Assembly (NCBI GenBank): GCA_023228125.1
Contig: JALOBT010000012.1
Location: forward strand, 1 to 60,405
Direction: 5' to 3'
Source of the DNA: Candidatus Cloacimonadota bacterium
GTDB lineage: Bacteria > Cloacimonadota > Cloacimonadia > Cloacimonadales > Cloacimonadaceae
Length of the DNA stretch: 60,405 nucleotides
The notes under the pieces are model-generated. The model saw only the letters and a program-made list of their open reading frames with translations. It made no database searches and was not told the origin of the DNA. Shown here one piece after another: positions 30,803 to 40,545 of the stretch (within the stretch, counting starts at the first letter, position 1; every line of letters begins with the position of its first letter). The translations under genes and the position numbers were made by a program.

Positions 30803-33592
30803 CTATTTATCTTCCAGCTTGGCCAGAGTAAGCTCTATCATCTTGAGAGCGTTATCTATCTCCTGCTGATTTCCCAAGTGCCGCTTGGCGGCCAGGCTCT
30901 CTTTATAATAAGGCAGAGCTTCAGAGTATTCTGCTTGATCAAAGTGCAAGTTGCCCAGATTTCCCAGAGCTTTGATGATCTCCAGTTTATCGTTCATCTG
31001 CCTGGCCATATCCAGCTTGCGCCTCAGCCAGGGTTCAGCTTCTTCATAGCGTTTGGCACTCAGACAAGCCCAGCCAAGATTACCCAGGGCGATGGATTCA
31101 TCCCGCAGGTATTGATGCTCTATACTAAGCTTCAGGCTGGTCTCAAAGGCCTGGTAAGCTGCGTCAAAGTCGTCCAGTTCAAGATGGATGAGACCGAGAT
31201 TGGAATGAGTCTTGGCCTGGCGCTGAATCTGCTGCAGGCTTACCGCCAGAGCCAGGCTCTGATGATGATATTCCAAGGCTTGGTCATAATTCCCGTGATG
31301 CTGGTGCCAGATTCCCAAGTTACTTTCCGAGATGCAGATTTGGAGCTGGTCATTTAGCTTTTTGGCCAAAGTATCGCCGCTGGAAAACTCGCTCAAAGCG
31401 GATTCAAAATCTCCCATAAAAAAGGCTGCGACCCCATTAAATCTGTGAATCTCACACTTTTGGATGGAGTCTGGAGGGCAAATAGATTCTGCCGTCTCAA
31501 TCAGGGCAGCCGCTGCTTCCCAGTTTCCTGTGAGCCAGTGGATATCGGCAAGCTTGATCAAGAGCGTCGTCTTCTGGGCGTCATCAGTCAGCAGCACCAG
31601 CAGCTTTTCTCCCAGCTTCAAAGCCAGGGCGTTATCATAGACCTTGGCAGCTTTATCTACCGCCTGTTTCAGGTAAGGTATGGCTTTATCCGGCATTTCC
31701 GCTTTTTGATAATGCTCGGCCAGAACAAAGACGTATTCATCCAATTCACCCGCGAACAGGCTTTCTATAGCCTCTGCGGTGAGCTGATGCAGCATCTTGC
31801 GATTTTGATGCAGAAGAGTCTGATAAGCCACTTCCCGGGTGGTAATATGCTTGAAAAAGTAGGTGGAAAAATCGAAGCCCAGCATGCGCATGATCATAGA
31901 ATGATCTTCCAGACCTTCTAAGGTCGCTTCCAAATTCACCGAATCACTTAGTTTGGCTTCCACCTCGCGCAGGATCTCCACAAAGAATTCATGTCCGATC
32001 ACCGCAGCTTTGTGCAAGAGCATTCTCAGACTTTGCGGCAGATTATCCAGACGGGATAAAATCAAGGCATGCAAGTTCCCCGGCACAGGATATTCATCGA
32101 GCTCTGTTTTGGGCAGATTGCCAATGTAATTGCACCACTCTTCCAAAAAGAAAGGATTGCCATTGGACAGTGCGCTCACCTGCTTCAGGGTCGCCTCCGA
32201 GAGATTCATATCCGCGGTATAATGGCTGAGCAATTCATCAATATGCCCCTGATCCAAAGCGTGCAGCTCCAGCTCTTGAAAAGTGGGATGAGCTGTGATG
32301 CAGGGCAAAATCTGATAGTCGAGCCGATAAAGAGTTAGAATGAGGATTCCAATATTCTGAGCCTCGAACTTTGCCATCAGAAAGTCAAGAGCCTGGGCGC
32401 TGGCCTCATCTACAAGATGAATATCATCCATAATGAGGAGGATGTTCTGCTTTGCAAGCCTGGCTTTGGCGATGATCGCCATGAGCAGGGTCTCTACAGC
32501 CCGCATCAGATGATTCAGCAGATCCTTGCCCTTTTGCTCGATCCGGGGATCAGAATAGCGAATCTCCATCAAGAGTCCGATCAAAGGCAGGGTATCCAGG
32601 ATCTGTGTGGGATTAGGGCTCTTTGCGGCCAAGGCCTGGAGTGCTTCACCAAGACGGACTTTCTTTTCTGCTGCCGGAGCATTGTGCCGAATCTGAAAGT
32701 AGTTTTCAAAGAGTCTGGCAAAGATATTGAAGGGAGTAGGGCTAATGGTAGAACAGCTTCCCTGCAGAATCAGGATATTTTCTATTGATCCGGAAAACTC
32801 CTGAATAAGCCTGCTTTTGCCAATGCCGGCATCACCTTTGAGGCCCATAATCTGAGTGCTAATCACAGCTTTTTGAGCAGCTTCCAGCAGAGCTTTCATT
32901 TCCTCTTCCCGGCCTATAAATACGCTTTGGGGAGCAGCTCTTGTTTCTGTCTTTTGCCCAAAGACCAAGTAGCAATCTATGGGCTCATCCATGCCTTTGA
33001 CGGATACAGGCCCCTGGCTTTCAAAATCAAAGATATCTTCCACCAAGTGCATAGTGCTTTTGGGTAGCATGATCCGATTTACCGGAGCATTGCTTTCCAT
33101 GCGGCTGGCCAGATTCACTTCGGGGCCATATACGGTAAAATCGCCTTCGCGTGATTCTCCCACTTTGCCCACTGAAACCAGACCGGTATTGATGCCGATC
33201 CTCAGGCCCAGCTCCAAGCCCTCAAAGCCAGGTTCCCTGGCCAGCAATTTGTTGTAAAGCTTGAGCTGTTCCTGCATCTTGATTGCTGCCAAAATGCTTC
33301 TTTGGGTATCCTGCTCGGTCGCTTTTTTGGCACCGAACAAAGCCATGATCCCATCACCCATGTATTTATCCACAAAACCGCCATAGAAATTGATACAGCG
33401 ACTAAAGATCTTCATGATCTCATCCATCTTGCCATGGATGATCTCCGGTTCAAAGAGATTGGAGATGCTGGTAAAGCCTTTGATGTCCGCAAAAAGCACC
33501 GATACCTCGCGCAGTTCACCTTCTTTGAGGCTGAGCTTCTTTTCTTCTATCTCGTCACTCAGGAAATCGGTTCCGAAGAATAAATCATCCAT
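30803..33592 (-). CDS. Class III adenylate cyclase fused to AAA ATPase and TPR
   Basis: A 929-residue fusion. The cyclase domain (about 25-215) keeps both metal Asp (F-A-D-I-K-G-F-T, Asp36; G-D-G-I-M-A, Asp80), transition-state Asn160 and Arg164, and the Lys76/Thr153 purine pair known from CyaB1-type bacterial adenylate cyclases, so ATP is the likely substrate. Next comes a STAND/AAA_16 ATPase (Walker A G-D-A-G-I-G-K-S, 253-260; Walker B L-L-I-M-D-D-I-H-L-V-D), then TPR repeats to the end. It is cytoplasmic, with no membrane segment. It shares one base (TAATG) with the sirtuin gene. A similar protein lies at the left window edge. Confidence 0.93.
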   Translation of the reverse strand: MDDLFFGTDFLSDEIEEKKLSLKEGELREVSVLFADIKGFTSISNLFEPEIIHGKMDEIMKIFSRCINFYGGFVDKYMGDGIMALFGAKKATEQDTQRSILAAIKMQEQLKLYNKLLAREPGFEGLELGLRIGINTGLVSVGKVGESREGDFTVYGPEVNLASRMESNAPVNRIMLPKSTMHLVEDIFDFESQGPVSVKGMDEPIDCYLVFGQKTETRAAPQSVFIGREEEMKALLEAAQKAVISTQIMGLKGDAGIGKSRLIQEFSGSIENILILQGSCSTISPTPFNIFARLFENYFQIRHNAPAAEKKVRLGEALQALAAKSPNPTQILDTLPLIGLLMEIRYSDPRIEQKGKDLLNHLMRAVETLLMAIIAKARLAKQNILLIMDDIHLVDEASAQALDFLMAKFEAQNIGILILTLYRLDYQILPCITAHPTFQELELHALDQGHIDELLSHYTADMNLSEATLKQVSALSNGNPFFLEEWCNYIGNLPKTELDEYPVPGNLHALILSRLDNLPQSLRMLLHKAAVIGHEFFVEILREVEAKLSDSVNLEATLEGLEDHSMIMRMLGFDFSTYFFKHITTREVAYQTLLHQNRKMLHQLTAEAIESLFAGELDEYVFVLAEHYQKAEMPDKAIPYLKQAVDKAAKVYDNALALKLGEKLLVLLTDDAQKTTLLIKLADIHWLTGNWEAAAALIETAESICPPDSIQKCEIHRFNGVAAFFMGDFESALSEFSSGDTLAKKLNDQLQICISESNLGIWHQHHGNYDQALEYHHQSLALAVSLQQIQRQAKTHSNLGLIHLELDDFDAAYQAFETSLKLSIEHQYLRDESIALGNLGWACLSAKRYEEAEPWLRRKLDMARQMNDKLEIIKALGNLGNLHFDQAEYSEALPYYKESLAAKRHLGNQQEIDNALKMIELTLAKLEDK

Positions 33593-34290
33593 TATAGTGA
33601 GCCTATCATACTCTCTACGAGGGGCGGCAGCAGCTCTGTGCAGTGTCCCTGATGCATTTCGTCTATGAAGCCAAGATTATCAGGTCTGGACAAATTTACG
33701 GCGATGGTATGCGCTCCAAAGAGCTTTGCCGTCATCACAAACCCCGCGGCTGGATATACCGAGCCGCTGGTTCCAATCACGATAAAGACTTCACAATCCT
33801 TGAGCAATTGCTCTATCTCATAAAGGAAGTAGGGTATTTCGCCAAACCAGACTATATCTGGCCGCAGCATATTGCCGCACTTTTTGCAGGAGGGAATCTC
33901 GCAGCTCAGATCCAGCTCTATGAGAGGATGGCTGGCACGGCAAACGGTGCAAAAAGCGGTGCTGAGGCTGCCATGCAGCTCAAGGACGCGTTTGCTGCCC
34001 GCGCGGCTATGCAAGCCGTCCACATTCTGGGTAATCAAATGAAAGTTATCTTGCAGCTTGTCTTCCATCTTTTTAAGGGCAAGGTGCGCAGCATTGGGCT
34101 GCACTGAAAGGCTTTGAGCAAAGCGGTCTTTGTAAAATTGCCAGACCAGTTTGGGGTCTTTCTGAAAGCCTTCGGGGCTGGCGACCTGCTGAACATCGTG
34201 GTTTTCCCACAGGCCTCCGCTATCTCTAAAGGTTTTGATTCCGGATTCGGCACTTATTCCGGCTCCGGTGAGTACGACATATTTCTTCAT
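33592..34290 (-). CDS. NAD-dependent protein deacylase (sirtuin, CobB-like)
   Basis: A 232-residue sirtuin that removes acyl groups from lysines with NAD. Motifs are T-G-A-G-I-S-A-E-S-G-I (8-18), F-R-D, T-Q-N-V-D-G-L-H, catalytic His106 (L-E-L-H-G) and four zinc cysteines (114, 117, 135, 138). Tyr53 and Arg56 in Q-F-Y-K-D-R match the Y-x-x-R pair that lets CobB/SIRT5 bind succinyl- or malonyl-lysine. The ATG overlaps the C25 protease stop as ATGA. The position between a protease and a cyclase is unusual. Confidence 0.94.
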   Translation of the reverse strand: MKKYVVLTGAGISAESGIKTFRDSGGLWENHDVQQVASPEGFQKDPKLVWQFYKDRFAQSLSVQPNAAHLALKKMEDKLQDNFHLITQNVDGLHSRAGSKRVLELHGSLSTAFCTVCRASHPLIELDLSCEIPSCKKCGNMLRPDIVWFGEIPYFLYEIEQLLKDCEVFIVIGTSGSVYPAAGFVMTAKLFGAHTIAVNLSRPDNLGFIDEMHQGHCTELLPPLVESMIGSL

Positions 34291-37200
34291 TTCATTAGCA
34301 TCATCTTGCGGGTGATATTCATCCCGCCACTTTGTAAGCGGTAGTTATAGATACCGCTGGAGACTGTATTACCATTATCATCTGTGCCATCCCAGCTAAT
34401 CAGGTTTTGTCCTGCTGGTAGATTGGCATCCAGCAGCTTTTTCACCAATTGACCCTTGAGATTGTAGATGCTGAGTTTGACAGCTTGGGTTTTGGGCAGT
34501 GAAAAGCTGATCCTGGTGTTTGGGTTAAAGGGATTGGGGAAGTTCTGATCCATAGTGAGAACTACCGGTATAGAAATAGGGTCTGCAGTAGAAGTAGGAT
34601 CGCTTTCGAGGAAGACATCATCCACATACCAGCCTTCGCCACCCACATAAGCATCGCTGCCAAAAACAAAACGGAATCTTGCCGTTCCTGAGTAGGCACT
34701 GAGATCAAATTCGGCTTCCGTCCAGGCAAAACTACCGGAATAAATCGGAGTTCCAGTGTCAAACGGAGAAGCGGGGTTATTATAGCTTTGGTGAGGATAA
34801 GAGCCCACTGGCTGGATCAAAAACCAGGCTGTGCCATTCAGGGACATCTGCACATTGCCGCCATCCCAGGCTGAACTGGGATAACTATCATGATTTTCGG
34901 CGTCCATCCAATGCTGGAATTTGAGCCTGCTGTTCAGCCCCAGGCTCATCTCTGGAGAGACCAGCGCGCCATAGGAGCTGGAGGCATAGGCAGCAGAGCC
35001 TGCTCCGCCAAATTTCATGGAATATTCTCCACCTGAAGTGGCATTTTTATGGTTGCTGCGATGCCATTGATTAGTATAGTTTTGATTGATCTGAACACTA
35101 TCCCAATTCTGGGTATCCGGCTCAAAATCATAATTGATCATACCTATATGAATGGTGAAGCTGCCTTCCGCTACAGCACCATTCTCGGCCGATAGCATGT
35201 AAAGCACCGAAAGGTTTGTGCCCAATTCAGCAGCTTCTGAGATGCTGACACTGAAGGCATTTTCGACCTCGAGGCTTTGTCCGGCTACCACCGCAGGAAG
35301 GGATAGATCATAGACAGAGGTATTCACAGTGCTATCGCTGGTAAAAAGTATCATTAGCGGGTTAAAGGCTGTTCCGCTACCCGTATTATTGATACTAAAA
35401 CTTACATTTGCATTATCGCCAGGCATTACAACGGGATTATCGCCCTGAATGGTGTAAGCGGATATATCCAAAATCGGAGCAGAAAGCTGCAGGCGGTGAA
35501 AAGACTCTGTCTCATAATCATCATACACAGAATTAAAGGTTAAATTGACCACAGTATGATCTGCAAAAGAGCCCACAATCTGGATTTGGAAAGCGTTTTC
35601 GGCATAGAGGCTGTCCGCATAACTAATACCGTCAAAGCTGTAAACCCCCTGCAAAATCTGGATATTTTCGGATTCAGTACTGAGGCTCACCGTGCCGCCG
35701 CCTATTTGGTCCACCATACCCATGTTTCTGATCTGCATGGAGATATTCAGCACTTCACCGGTGTGCAAAATGCCATCTTCATCGGAGCTGATCACGCTGT
35801 CACATACTATGTAAGGCATATCACTGGCAGTTACAAAAATATTGTGAGAGCTGGGATAAAAGTTTGCCGCGGAAAGATAAACAACATAATTTCCAGGAAG
35901 CAGGCTATCTGTGAGGTCGATGGAAATAATGCCCGTTTCATCGGCATAGCCTTCATACAGGATATCCGTGTCTTGCTTGATCTTGAGCAAGGCATTGGGG
36001 GCATTGGTTTGGACAGTATATTGGTTTAGTCCCACCAGCCAGATCGAAGGGAGATTCGCCGTTATCGAGGAGGGGGTATCGCTCCAGATACTGGTTACCG
36101 GGCAGCCAAAGAGATTGGTCTCATAGGTGACCCAATACATTACCCCGCTGCCTGTGATGAACGGTATGTTATCTATCTTAGAATCCACCAGCGTGTAGCC
36201 CAAAGCGTGAATATCTTCGCCAAATATGGCATCGATGTACTCCCGGTGCAAGTATTGACTGGCACCATCGGTAGAGCCCTGCATTCCCCATCCATAGCGG
36301 GAATGGGAGATCATGCCCGCAGCAGAAGTGGGCAGGCTGGTAAACTTTTCGGTGATGGAGTCCTGGGTGTAGGAACCAACTTCGGTATTTCTATTGTCAA
36401 AGCTGCCTGCATAGCAACCTTGGGTAAAGTAGATGGAAAAGTTTTGATTGGCACCATTATTTGAAATGGTGGAAGCTGAAACCTGACTGTTTGACAGCCT
36501 CATATTGTATGTGGTATTAGAGTGCCCCAGGTGGTTCACCAGGTTTGGTCCATTGGAGAGGAAGGGACGAATTTGAGCACTGCCCCAGGACTCAGACTGT
36601 CCGGCAGTCCGATCGTAAAGAGTGGTAATATTCCAATCTGCGGGCACGCCTACCGTGGTATATCCGTGCGCGTTGGAACCGCCGATCATTTCATCCATAT
36701 AGTCTCCGCCCCAGGTAGGTCCATCCCAGAGCCATTCTCCCACAAAACCAGAGCTTTTGATCTGATCTTCCACGGGAGCTACTTGATACATGAAGATTTT
36801 ATTGATCTGATTCGCAATTTCCGCATCGTTATTATAGCAGATTCTGCCCAAAGCAAGCTCAGGGGCAAGATCTGCTTCCTGAGGTTCACCCCAGTGGGAG
36901 TCGTTGTCATAATTCCAGGTTCCATCCAGACAGGAATAATACATATCCGCCGGAATATCGTTATCGCTGTTCTGTGAATCCATACTAACGTAAAAACCGC
37001 GATGCGGAATCACATCCGTATCTCCACCCAAGAGCACATAGCGCAAGGGATTTTCGGCATAAGAGTCTATGATGAAATTGCGGATCTTTTCCTGATCATC
37101 CTGCCCGGCAGTAGTCGCAAGTATTTGGTCCACTGCTTGCAGCATCACAGAGATGCCACGGCCTGTATAAAAGTCTGCCAAAGGCTGCCACTGTGCCTCT

Positions 37201-37868
37201 TTGGCACCATCTATGATCATCAGATATTCGTATCCGGGCTCCCGGGTAAAGCTGTATAGCGGAATCTGGGAAGCATTGTCCACACTGGTTTTGAGCCGCT
37301 GCATGATGAAGTCATCTTTCTTGAGCATACTCATCGCGGTCAAAGCTTTGGACGTGCTGATGTAATTTATTTCTACCTCAACTCTGGTATAAAACACCAA
37401 TTCATTGGCTGAAGGGCTATAATCAAAGGGAGAAAACGCCCCAAAAGCTATGGGATGGCCATTCATAAATTCCGTTCTCAGACCTTTCTCCGCCTTCTCG
37501 GGGAAGATCGCAGCGGACAGATATATCTCATCCGCAGGCTCGTCCCGGGGCTCAATCTTGCTGTGGGAAAAAGGATATTGGCTTTGCACAGGAACGATGA
37601 TATCATCCAGATTAAAGCGAATCTCACCATAGCGTTTTACCACCACTTCAGAGGCCTCAGACCCAGCGGGTAAGAGTAATTTGTAGCCAAACCAGGGTAA
37701 ATCCGGCTGCGAAGGATCGCCAAAACTGCGGGCTCCATCCAAACTGATGCGGATTCCATTGTCTGTCTTCACAAACTCTGGACTGGTAAACTCATAACTG
37801 TGTGTGATTCCCGCTGTGAGTGTTATAGCTACGAAAATCATGATAAGACTTAGTGAAAGTGCTTTCAT
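34287..37868 (-). CDS. Secreted C25 (gingipain-type) cysteine protease with sorting domain
   Basis: An 1193-residue exported protein. Order: signal peptide; gingipain-like propeptide region with L-L-L-P-A-G-S; peptidase C25 domain from about residue 213 (Y-L-M-I-I-D-G-A) with Y-V-L-L-G-G-D-T-D-V-I-P, catalytic-type His449 (N-H-L-G-H-S-N) and Cys485 (Y-F-T-Q-G-C-Y-A-G-S-F-D); beta-sandwich modules; a jelly-roll-like domain with D-F-E and G-G-E-G-W-Y-V-D-D-V; and a Por-type sorting domain (F-P-N-P-F-N-P-N-T, ending R-K-M-M-L-M-K). It should be secreted by a type IX-like route and act on external proteins. First gene of an operon with a sirtuin and a cyclase. Confidence 0.93.
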   Translation of the reverse strand: MKALSLSLIMIFVAITLTAGITHSYEFTSPEFVKTDNGIRISLDGARSFGDPSQPDLPWFGYKLLLPAGSEASEVVVKRYGEIRFNLDDIIVPVQSQYPFSHSKIEPRDEPADEIYLSAAIFPEKAEKGLRTEFMNGHPIAFGAFSPFDYSPSANELVFYTRVEVEINYISTSKALTAMSMLKKDDFIMQRLKTSVDNASQIPLYSFTREPGYEYLMIIDGAKEAQWQPLADFYTGRGISVMLQAVDQILATTAGQDDQEKIRNFIIDSYAENPLRYVLLGGDTDVIPHRGFYVSMDSQNSDNDIPADMYYSCLDGTWNYDNDSHWGEPQEADLAPELALGRICYNNDAEIANQINKIFMYQVAPVEDQIKSSGFVGEWLWDGPTWGGDYMDEMIGGSNAHGYTTVGVPADWNITTLYDRTAGQSESWGSAQIRPFLSNGPNLVNHLGHSNTTYNMRLSNSQVSASTISNNGANQNFSIYFTQGCYAGSFDNRNTEVGSYTQDSITEKFTSLPTSAAGMISHSRYGWGMQGSTDGASQYLHREYIDAIFGEDIHALGYTLVDSKIDNIPFITGSGVMYWVTYETNLFGCPVTSIWSDTPSSITANLPSIWLVGLNQYTVQTNAPNALLKIKQDTDILYEGYADETGIISIDLTDSLLPGNYVVYLSAANFYPSSHNIFVTASDMPYIVCDSVISSDEDGILHTGEVLNISMQIRNMGMVDQIGGGTVSLSTESENIQILQGVYSFDGISYADSLYAENAFQIQIVGSFADHTVVNLTFNSVYDDYETESFHRLQLSAPILDISAYTIQGDNPVVMPGDNANVSFSINNTGSGTAFNPLMILFTSDSTVNTSVYDLSLPAVVAGQSLEVENAFSVSISEAAELGTNLSVLYMLSAENGAVAEGSFTIHIGMINYDFEPDTQNWDSVQINQNYTNQWHRSNHKNATSGGEYSMKFGGAGSAAYASSSYGALVSPEMSLGLNSRLKFQHWMDAENHDSYPSSAWDGGNVQMSLNGTAWFLIQPVGSYPHQSYNNPASPFDTGTPIYSGSFAWTEAEFDLSAYSGTARFRFVFGSDAYVGGEGWYVDDVFLESDPTSTADPISIPVVLTMDQNFPNPFNPNTRISFSLPKTQAVKLSIYNLKGQLVKKLLDANLPAGQNLISWDGTDDNGNTVSSGIYNYRLQSGGMNITRKMMLMK

Positions 37869-38101
37869 TTTACGACCTTATATTATCTTAGATTATTTCT
37901 CTATTTTTAATGTATGCAAAGGGCATTCCAAAGCATGATAAATATGATGATTTTGAAGGCTCAAGCTCTTTATCCAGCTCTCTTTTTTTGTTTTGTAGAT
38001 CTGCAGAAAGGACAAGGCCTCGTTTTAGGCCCTGATGCTGCCTCAATGTAAAGAAGCCGCCCCTTTTGGGAGCGGCTTCAGATCTAATAGGGAGGTCTAA
38101 A
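37869..38101. other. Short intergenic region upstream of the C25 operon
   Basis: It holds the promoter region of the C25 operon and the terminator of the TPR lipoprotein (38053-38079). A smaller hairpin with G-G-C-C-T / A-G-G-C-C arms lies near 38013-38028. No gene is seen. Confidence 0.5.
38053..38079 (-). terminator. Terminator after the TPR lipoprotein gene
   Basis: G-A-A-G-C-C-G-C pairs with G-C-G-G-C-T-T-C, with three more C-G pairs inside after a one-base bulge and a T4 loop. On the minus strand a short T-T-T-A-C-A-T-T follows. It lies 22 bases after the stop codon. Confidence 0.8.
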
Positions 38102-39760
38102 TCAATAACCTGCGGTTTGATTTACCAGACTGTTCAGTGCTGACATCCGGCTGTTAATATCGGCCAGACTTTCAGTTTCAATAGTCAGAGTGCGGGCTGT
38201 GGTAAGCTGTTGCACTGCAGTGCGGAAATGAGAATTGGCAGAGACTTTGGCCTCATCACGTTCTTTGGAAAGCTTGGTGGCCTGTCTTCCCACTGCGGCG
38301 GCGGCGCGCTTTTCCAAATCCACAAAGCGGTTGTATTCCGTGGTTCCTTTGGACTGGCTTACTGTAGCCAGGATCACATAGGATTGATACAGACTGGGAT
38401 CTTTTTGAACAGTAAGATTGGCATTGGTCTCAGCATCATTGTATTTGCTCTGAGCCAGATAGATGCTGGCCAGATTAAGGTAGGCCATAGCATTATCTTT
38501 GTCCACTGTGATCAATTGACGCATAGCATTAATAGCCTTGGCATTGATCGCATTCTTCGTTTCCTGATCTTGGGCTTCTTGAGCCTGATTGCGATACAGG
38601 CTTACTACATTCAGATAGGCCTGAGTGTTTTGAGGATTGTTTTCGATCAGAGATTCGTAGCGGGCAATGGCCTGATCCATGCGTCCGCTGCGCTGATATG
38701 ATACAGCCAGACGTCTGGAGATCAGATCGTTTTCAGGGAAACTATCATAGGCACTTTCCAGATAGGGCAGGGCTTCTAAGAAGCGCTGTTGATCATAGAG
38801 CAGGAAAGCCAGACGGGTTTTGACCAAGGGGTTGTCCGCGTCGATCGCAAGGGCGCTTTCAAATGCGCTCTGAGCTTTGTCCATCTTGTTTGCCTCGGCA
38901 TAGAGATTACCGATGGCCAGCCACAATTCTGCGTCTTCATTCATCGCCGCTATTTTTTCCATCACGGCAATGCGTTTGAGGTTTTCACCGGTTTTCTCAT
39001 ACATTTCGGTCAACATCATCAGGCTCTGATAGTGCGTGGGATCGATCGCCAGAACTTTATTAAAATTCGTTTCGGCCAAGGCGTAGCGATCGGTCTTGTA
39101 ATAGGTAGCACCAAGATAGTAATAGGCATCTTTGTTTTCAGGATCCAGGCCAATAGCGGTCTGAAGCTGTTTTTCGGCCTCTACAAAATTGCCGCCAGCA
39201 TAGAAGTTTGTAGCGTAATTGAAGATCTTGTCCACTTCAGTGGAGATGAATCTATCCAGCTCAGTCATCAGAGATTTATCGAGCTGGGCCCAACGTTTTT
39301 CTTTGAGATTGGGTACGTTGAAATTTACCTGACGCAATTCCTCGGTGCGAGTGCTGTAAAACTTCATAGCAATGGCAAAAAGATCAGCACGTGTAGCCGA
39401 GATATTTCCGGTAATCAGTACATTTGCACCCAAATCCAATGCTACTTCCTGCATTTCTTCGGGGAGCATATCATCTACATCCGGATATCCGAAAGTCTTA
39501 AATTCAGTTTCAACTTTTTCCATATCCATCAATTCAAATTGAGGATAGCCGGAAAAGACATATTCCAGATCACGAATTTCGAGAATTTTGCGAATATTAC
39601 GGCTTCTCGCATCCATGGTCTTTAGTGGCAAAATGGCTACTTTTGTGGGAATTCCAGTAAAAGCTTCAGGTGCTTCTTTAGGTTGTGGCAAGCCAGTATT
39701 CACCGAGCAAGCTGAAATCAGCAGCAGGGCAACCATGGCTATCAGCAACAATCTGTTCAT
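38102..39760 (-). CDS. Lipoprotein with CsgG-like N-terminal domain and TPR repeats
   Basis: A 552-residue lipoprotein (L-I-S-A-C, Cys18). After a short linker, V-A-I-L-P-L-K-T-M-D starts a domain of about 150 residues like the CsgG/FlgT/GNA1162 group (D-L-G-A-N-V-L-I-T-G-N-I). It is followed by at least eight TPR units to about residue 470, and a helical tail with K-L-S-K-E-R-D-E-A. Such proteins scaffold outer-membrane assembly or secretion complexes. Its promoter lies in the 65-base gap after birA, and it has its own terminator. A-G-G-A precedes the ATG. Confidence 0.82.
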   Translation of the reverse strand: MNRLLLIAMVALLLISACSVNTGLPQPKEAPEAFTGIPTKVAILPLKTMDARSRNIRKILEIRDLEYVFSGYPQFELMDMEKVETEFKTFGYPDVDDMLPEEMQEVALDLGANVLITGNISATRADLFAIAMKFYSTRTEELRQVNFNVPNLKEKRWAQLDKSLMTELDRFISTEVDKIFNYATNFYAGGNFVEAEKQLQTAIGLDPENKDAYYYLGATYYKTDRYALAETNFNKVLAIDPTHYQSLMMLTEMYEKTGENLKRIAVMEKIAAMNEDAELWLAIGNLYAEANKMDKAQSAFESALAIDADNPLVKTRLAFLLYDQQRFLEALPYLESAYDSFPENDLISRRLAVSYQRSGRMDQAIARYESLIENNPQNTQAYLNVVSLYRNQAQEAQDQETKNAINAKAINAMRQLITVDKDNAMAYLNLASIYLAQSKYNDAETNANLTVQKDPSLYQSYVILATVSQSKGTTEYNRFVDLEKRAAAAVGRQATKLSKERDEAKVSANSHFRTAVQQLTTARTLTIETESLADINSRMSALNSLVNQTAGY

Positions 39761-39825
39761 TAGATCCTCCAGGATTTATCTATTAATTTTTGTTCTTTCA
39801 CAAAGTTTTAGCATTGGACTATCTG

Positions 39826-40545
39826 TCAAGAAAAAGCTTGCAGGCTAAGGATTGAACCGCTATGCAAATTGACGATTTCTCCCTTGCTTTTTCTGATAAT
39901 CAGAGCTCCGGTAAGGTCGATTCCCAAAATCTCTGCTTCAAAGGGGTTCGTACCTACATCTATCACTGCCATAGAGTTCCGGCCAAAAAGCTGTTCATTG
40001 CAATAAGTAATATAGGTGATGCTATGGGATAAAACCTTTTCTTGACTTTCCACAGCCTCAATCAGGCTATAACAAAGCTGTTCGTTTGAAATATCACAAT
40101 TCATGATCTGTTTCAGACTGATGGCACCAAACTTGCCCAAATCCGGGTCTATCACGTTATTGGTATTAATGCCAATTCCGATGATATAGCGGCCAGGGTG
40201 ATTTTTGCAGAGGATACCGCCCAGTTTCTTGCCTTTGTACATGATGTCGTTTGTCCATTTGATGCTGAGTTCACCCTGAAGCGGGGCAAAGAGCCGGCTC
40301 AGCTCCCGATGCAGACAATAACCGATAAACAGGGAAAAAGAAGGCACCACTTCCGTATTCTTCAGATCAAAAGTAAACCACAAACCCTCTGGAGGAGAAA
40401 GCCAAATCTTCTCACCTCTGCCCTTGCCGTCGTCCTGTGTCCCAGTGCGCACACAAATAAGTCCGTCACAACAATCCTGAAGCCGCTTATGCTCCTGCAT
40501 AGTGCTATCAAGTTCGTCATAATAAAAATAAGATCTTTCTGTCAT
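39826..40545 (-). CDS. birA: Biotin-[acetyl-CoA-carboxylase] ligase
   Basis: A 239-residue biotin protein ligase that attaches biotin to carboxylase or decarboxylase carriers. Family marks are D-E-L-D-S-T-M-Q-E, G-K-G-R-G-E-K-I-W, the ATP/biotin segment S-I-K-W-T-N-D-I and K-L-G-G-I-L, followed by I-I-G-I-G-I-N-T-N. The N-terminal helix-turn-helix of bifunctional BirA is absent, so it is a ligase only. The loop reads G-K-G-R-G-E rather than the usual G-R-G-R-x-G. The ATG overlaps the queA stop as ATGA. It is the last gene of the ten-gene operon. Confidence 0.92.
   Translation of the reverse strand: MTERSYFYYDELDSTMQEHKRLQDCCDGLICVRTGTQDDGKGRGEKIWLSPPEGLWFTFDLKNTEVVPSFSLFIGYCLHRELSRLFAPLQGELSIKWTNDIMYKGKKLGGILCKNHPGRYIIGIGINTNNVIDPDLGKFGAISLKQIMNCDISNEQLCYSLIEAVESQEKVLSHSITYITYCNEQLFGRNSMAVIDVGTNPFEAEILGIDLTGALIIRKSKGEIVNLHSGSILSLQAFS

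Noticed and set aside
38012..38030. Second small hairpin before the C25 operon as a terminator
   Set aside because: A five-base stem without a clear T tract; the stronger hairpin at 38053-38079 explains the gene end.
38789..39625. 278-codon plus-strand frame over the TPR lipoprotein gene
   Set aside because: Antisense shadow with no independent support.
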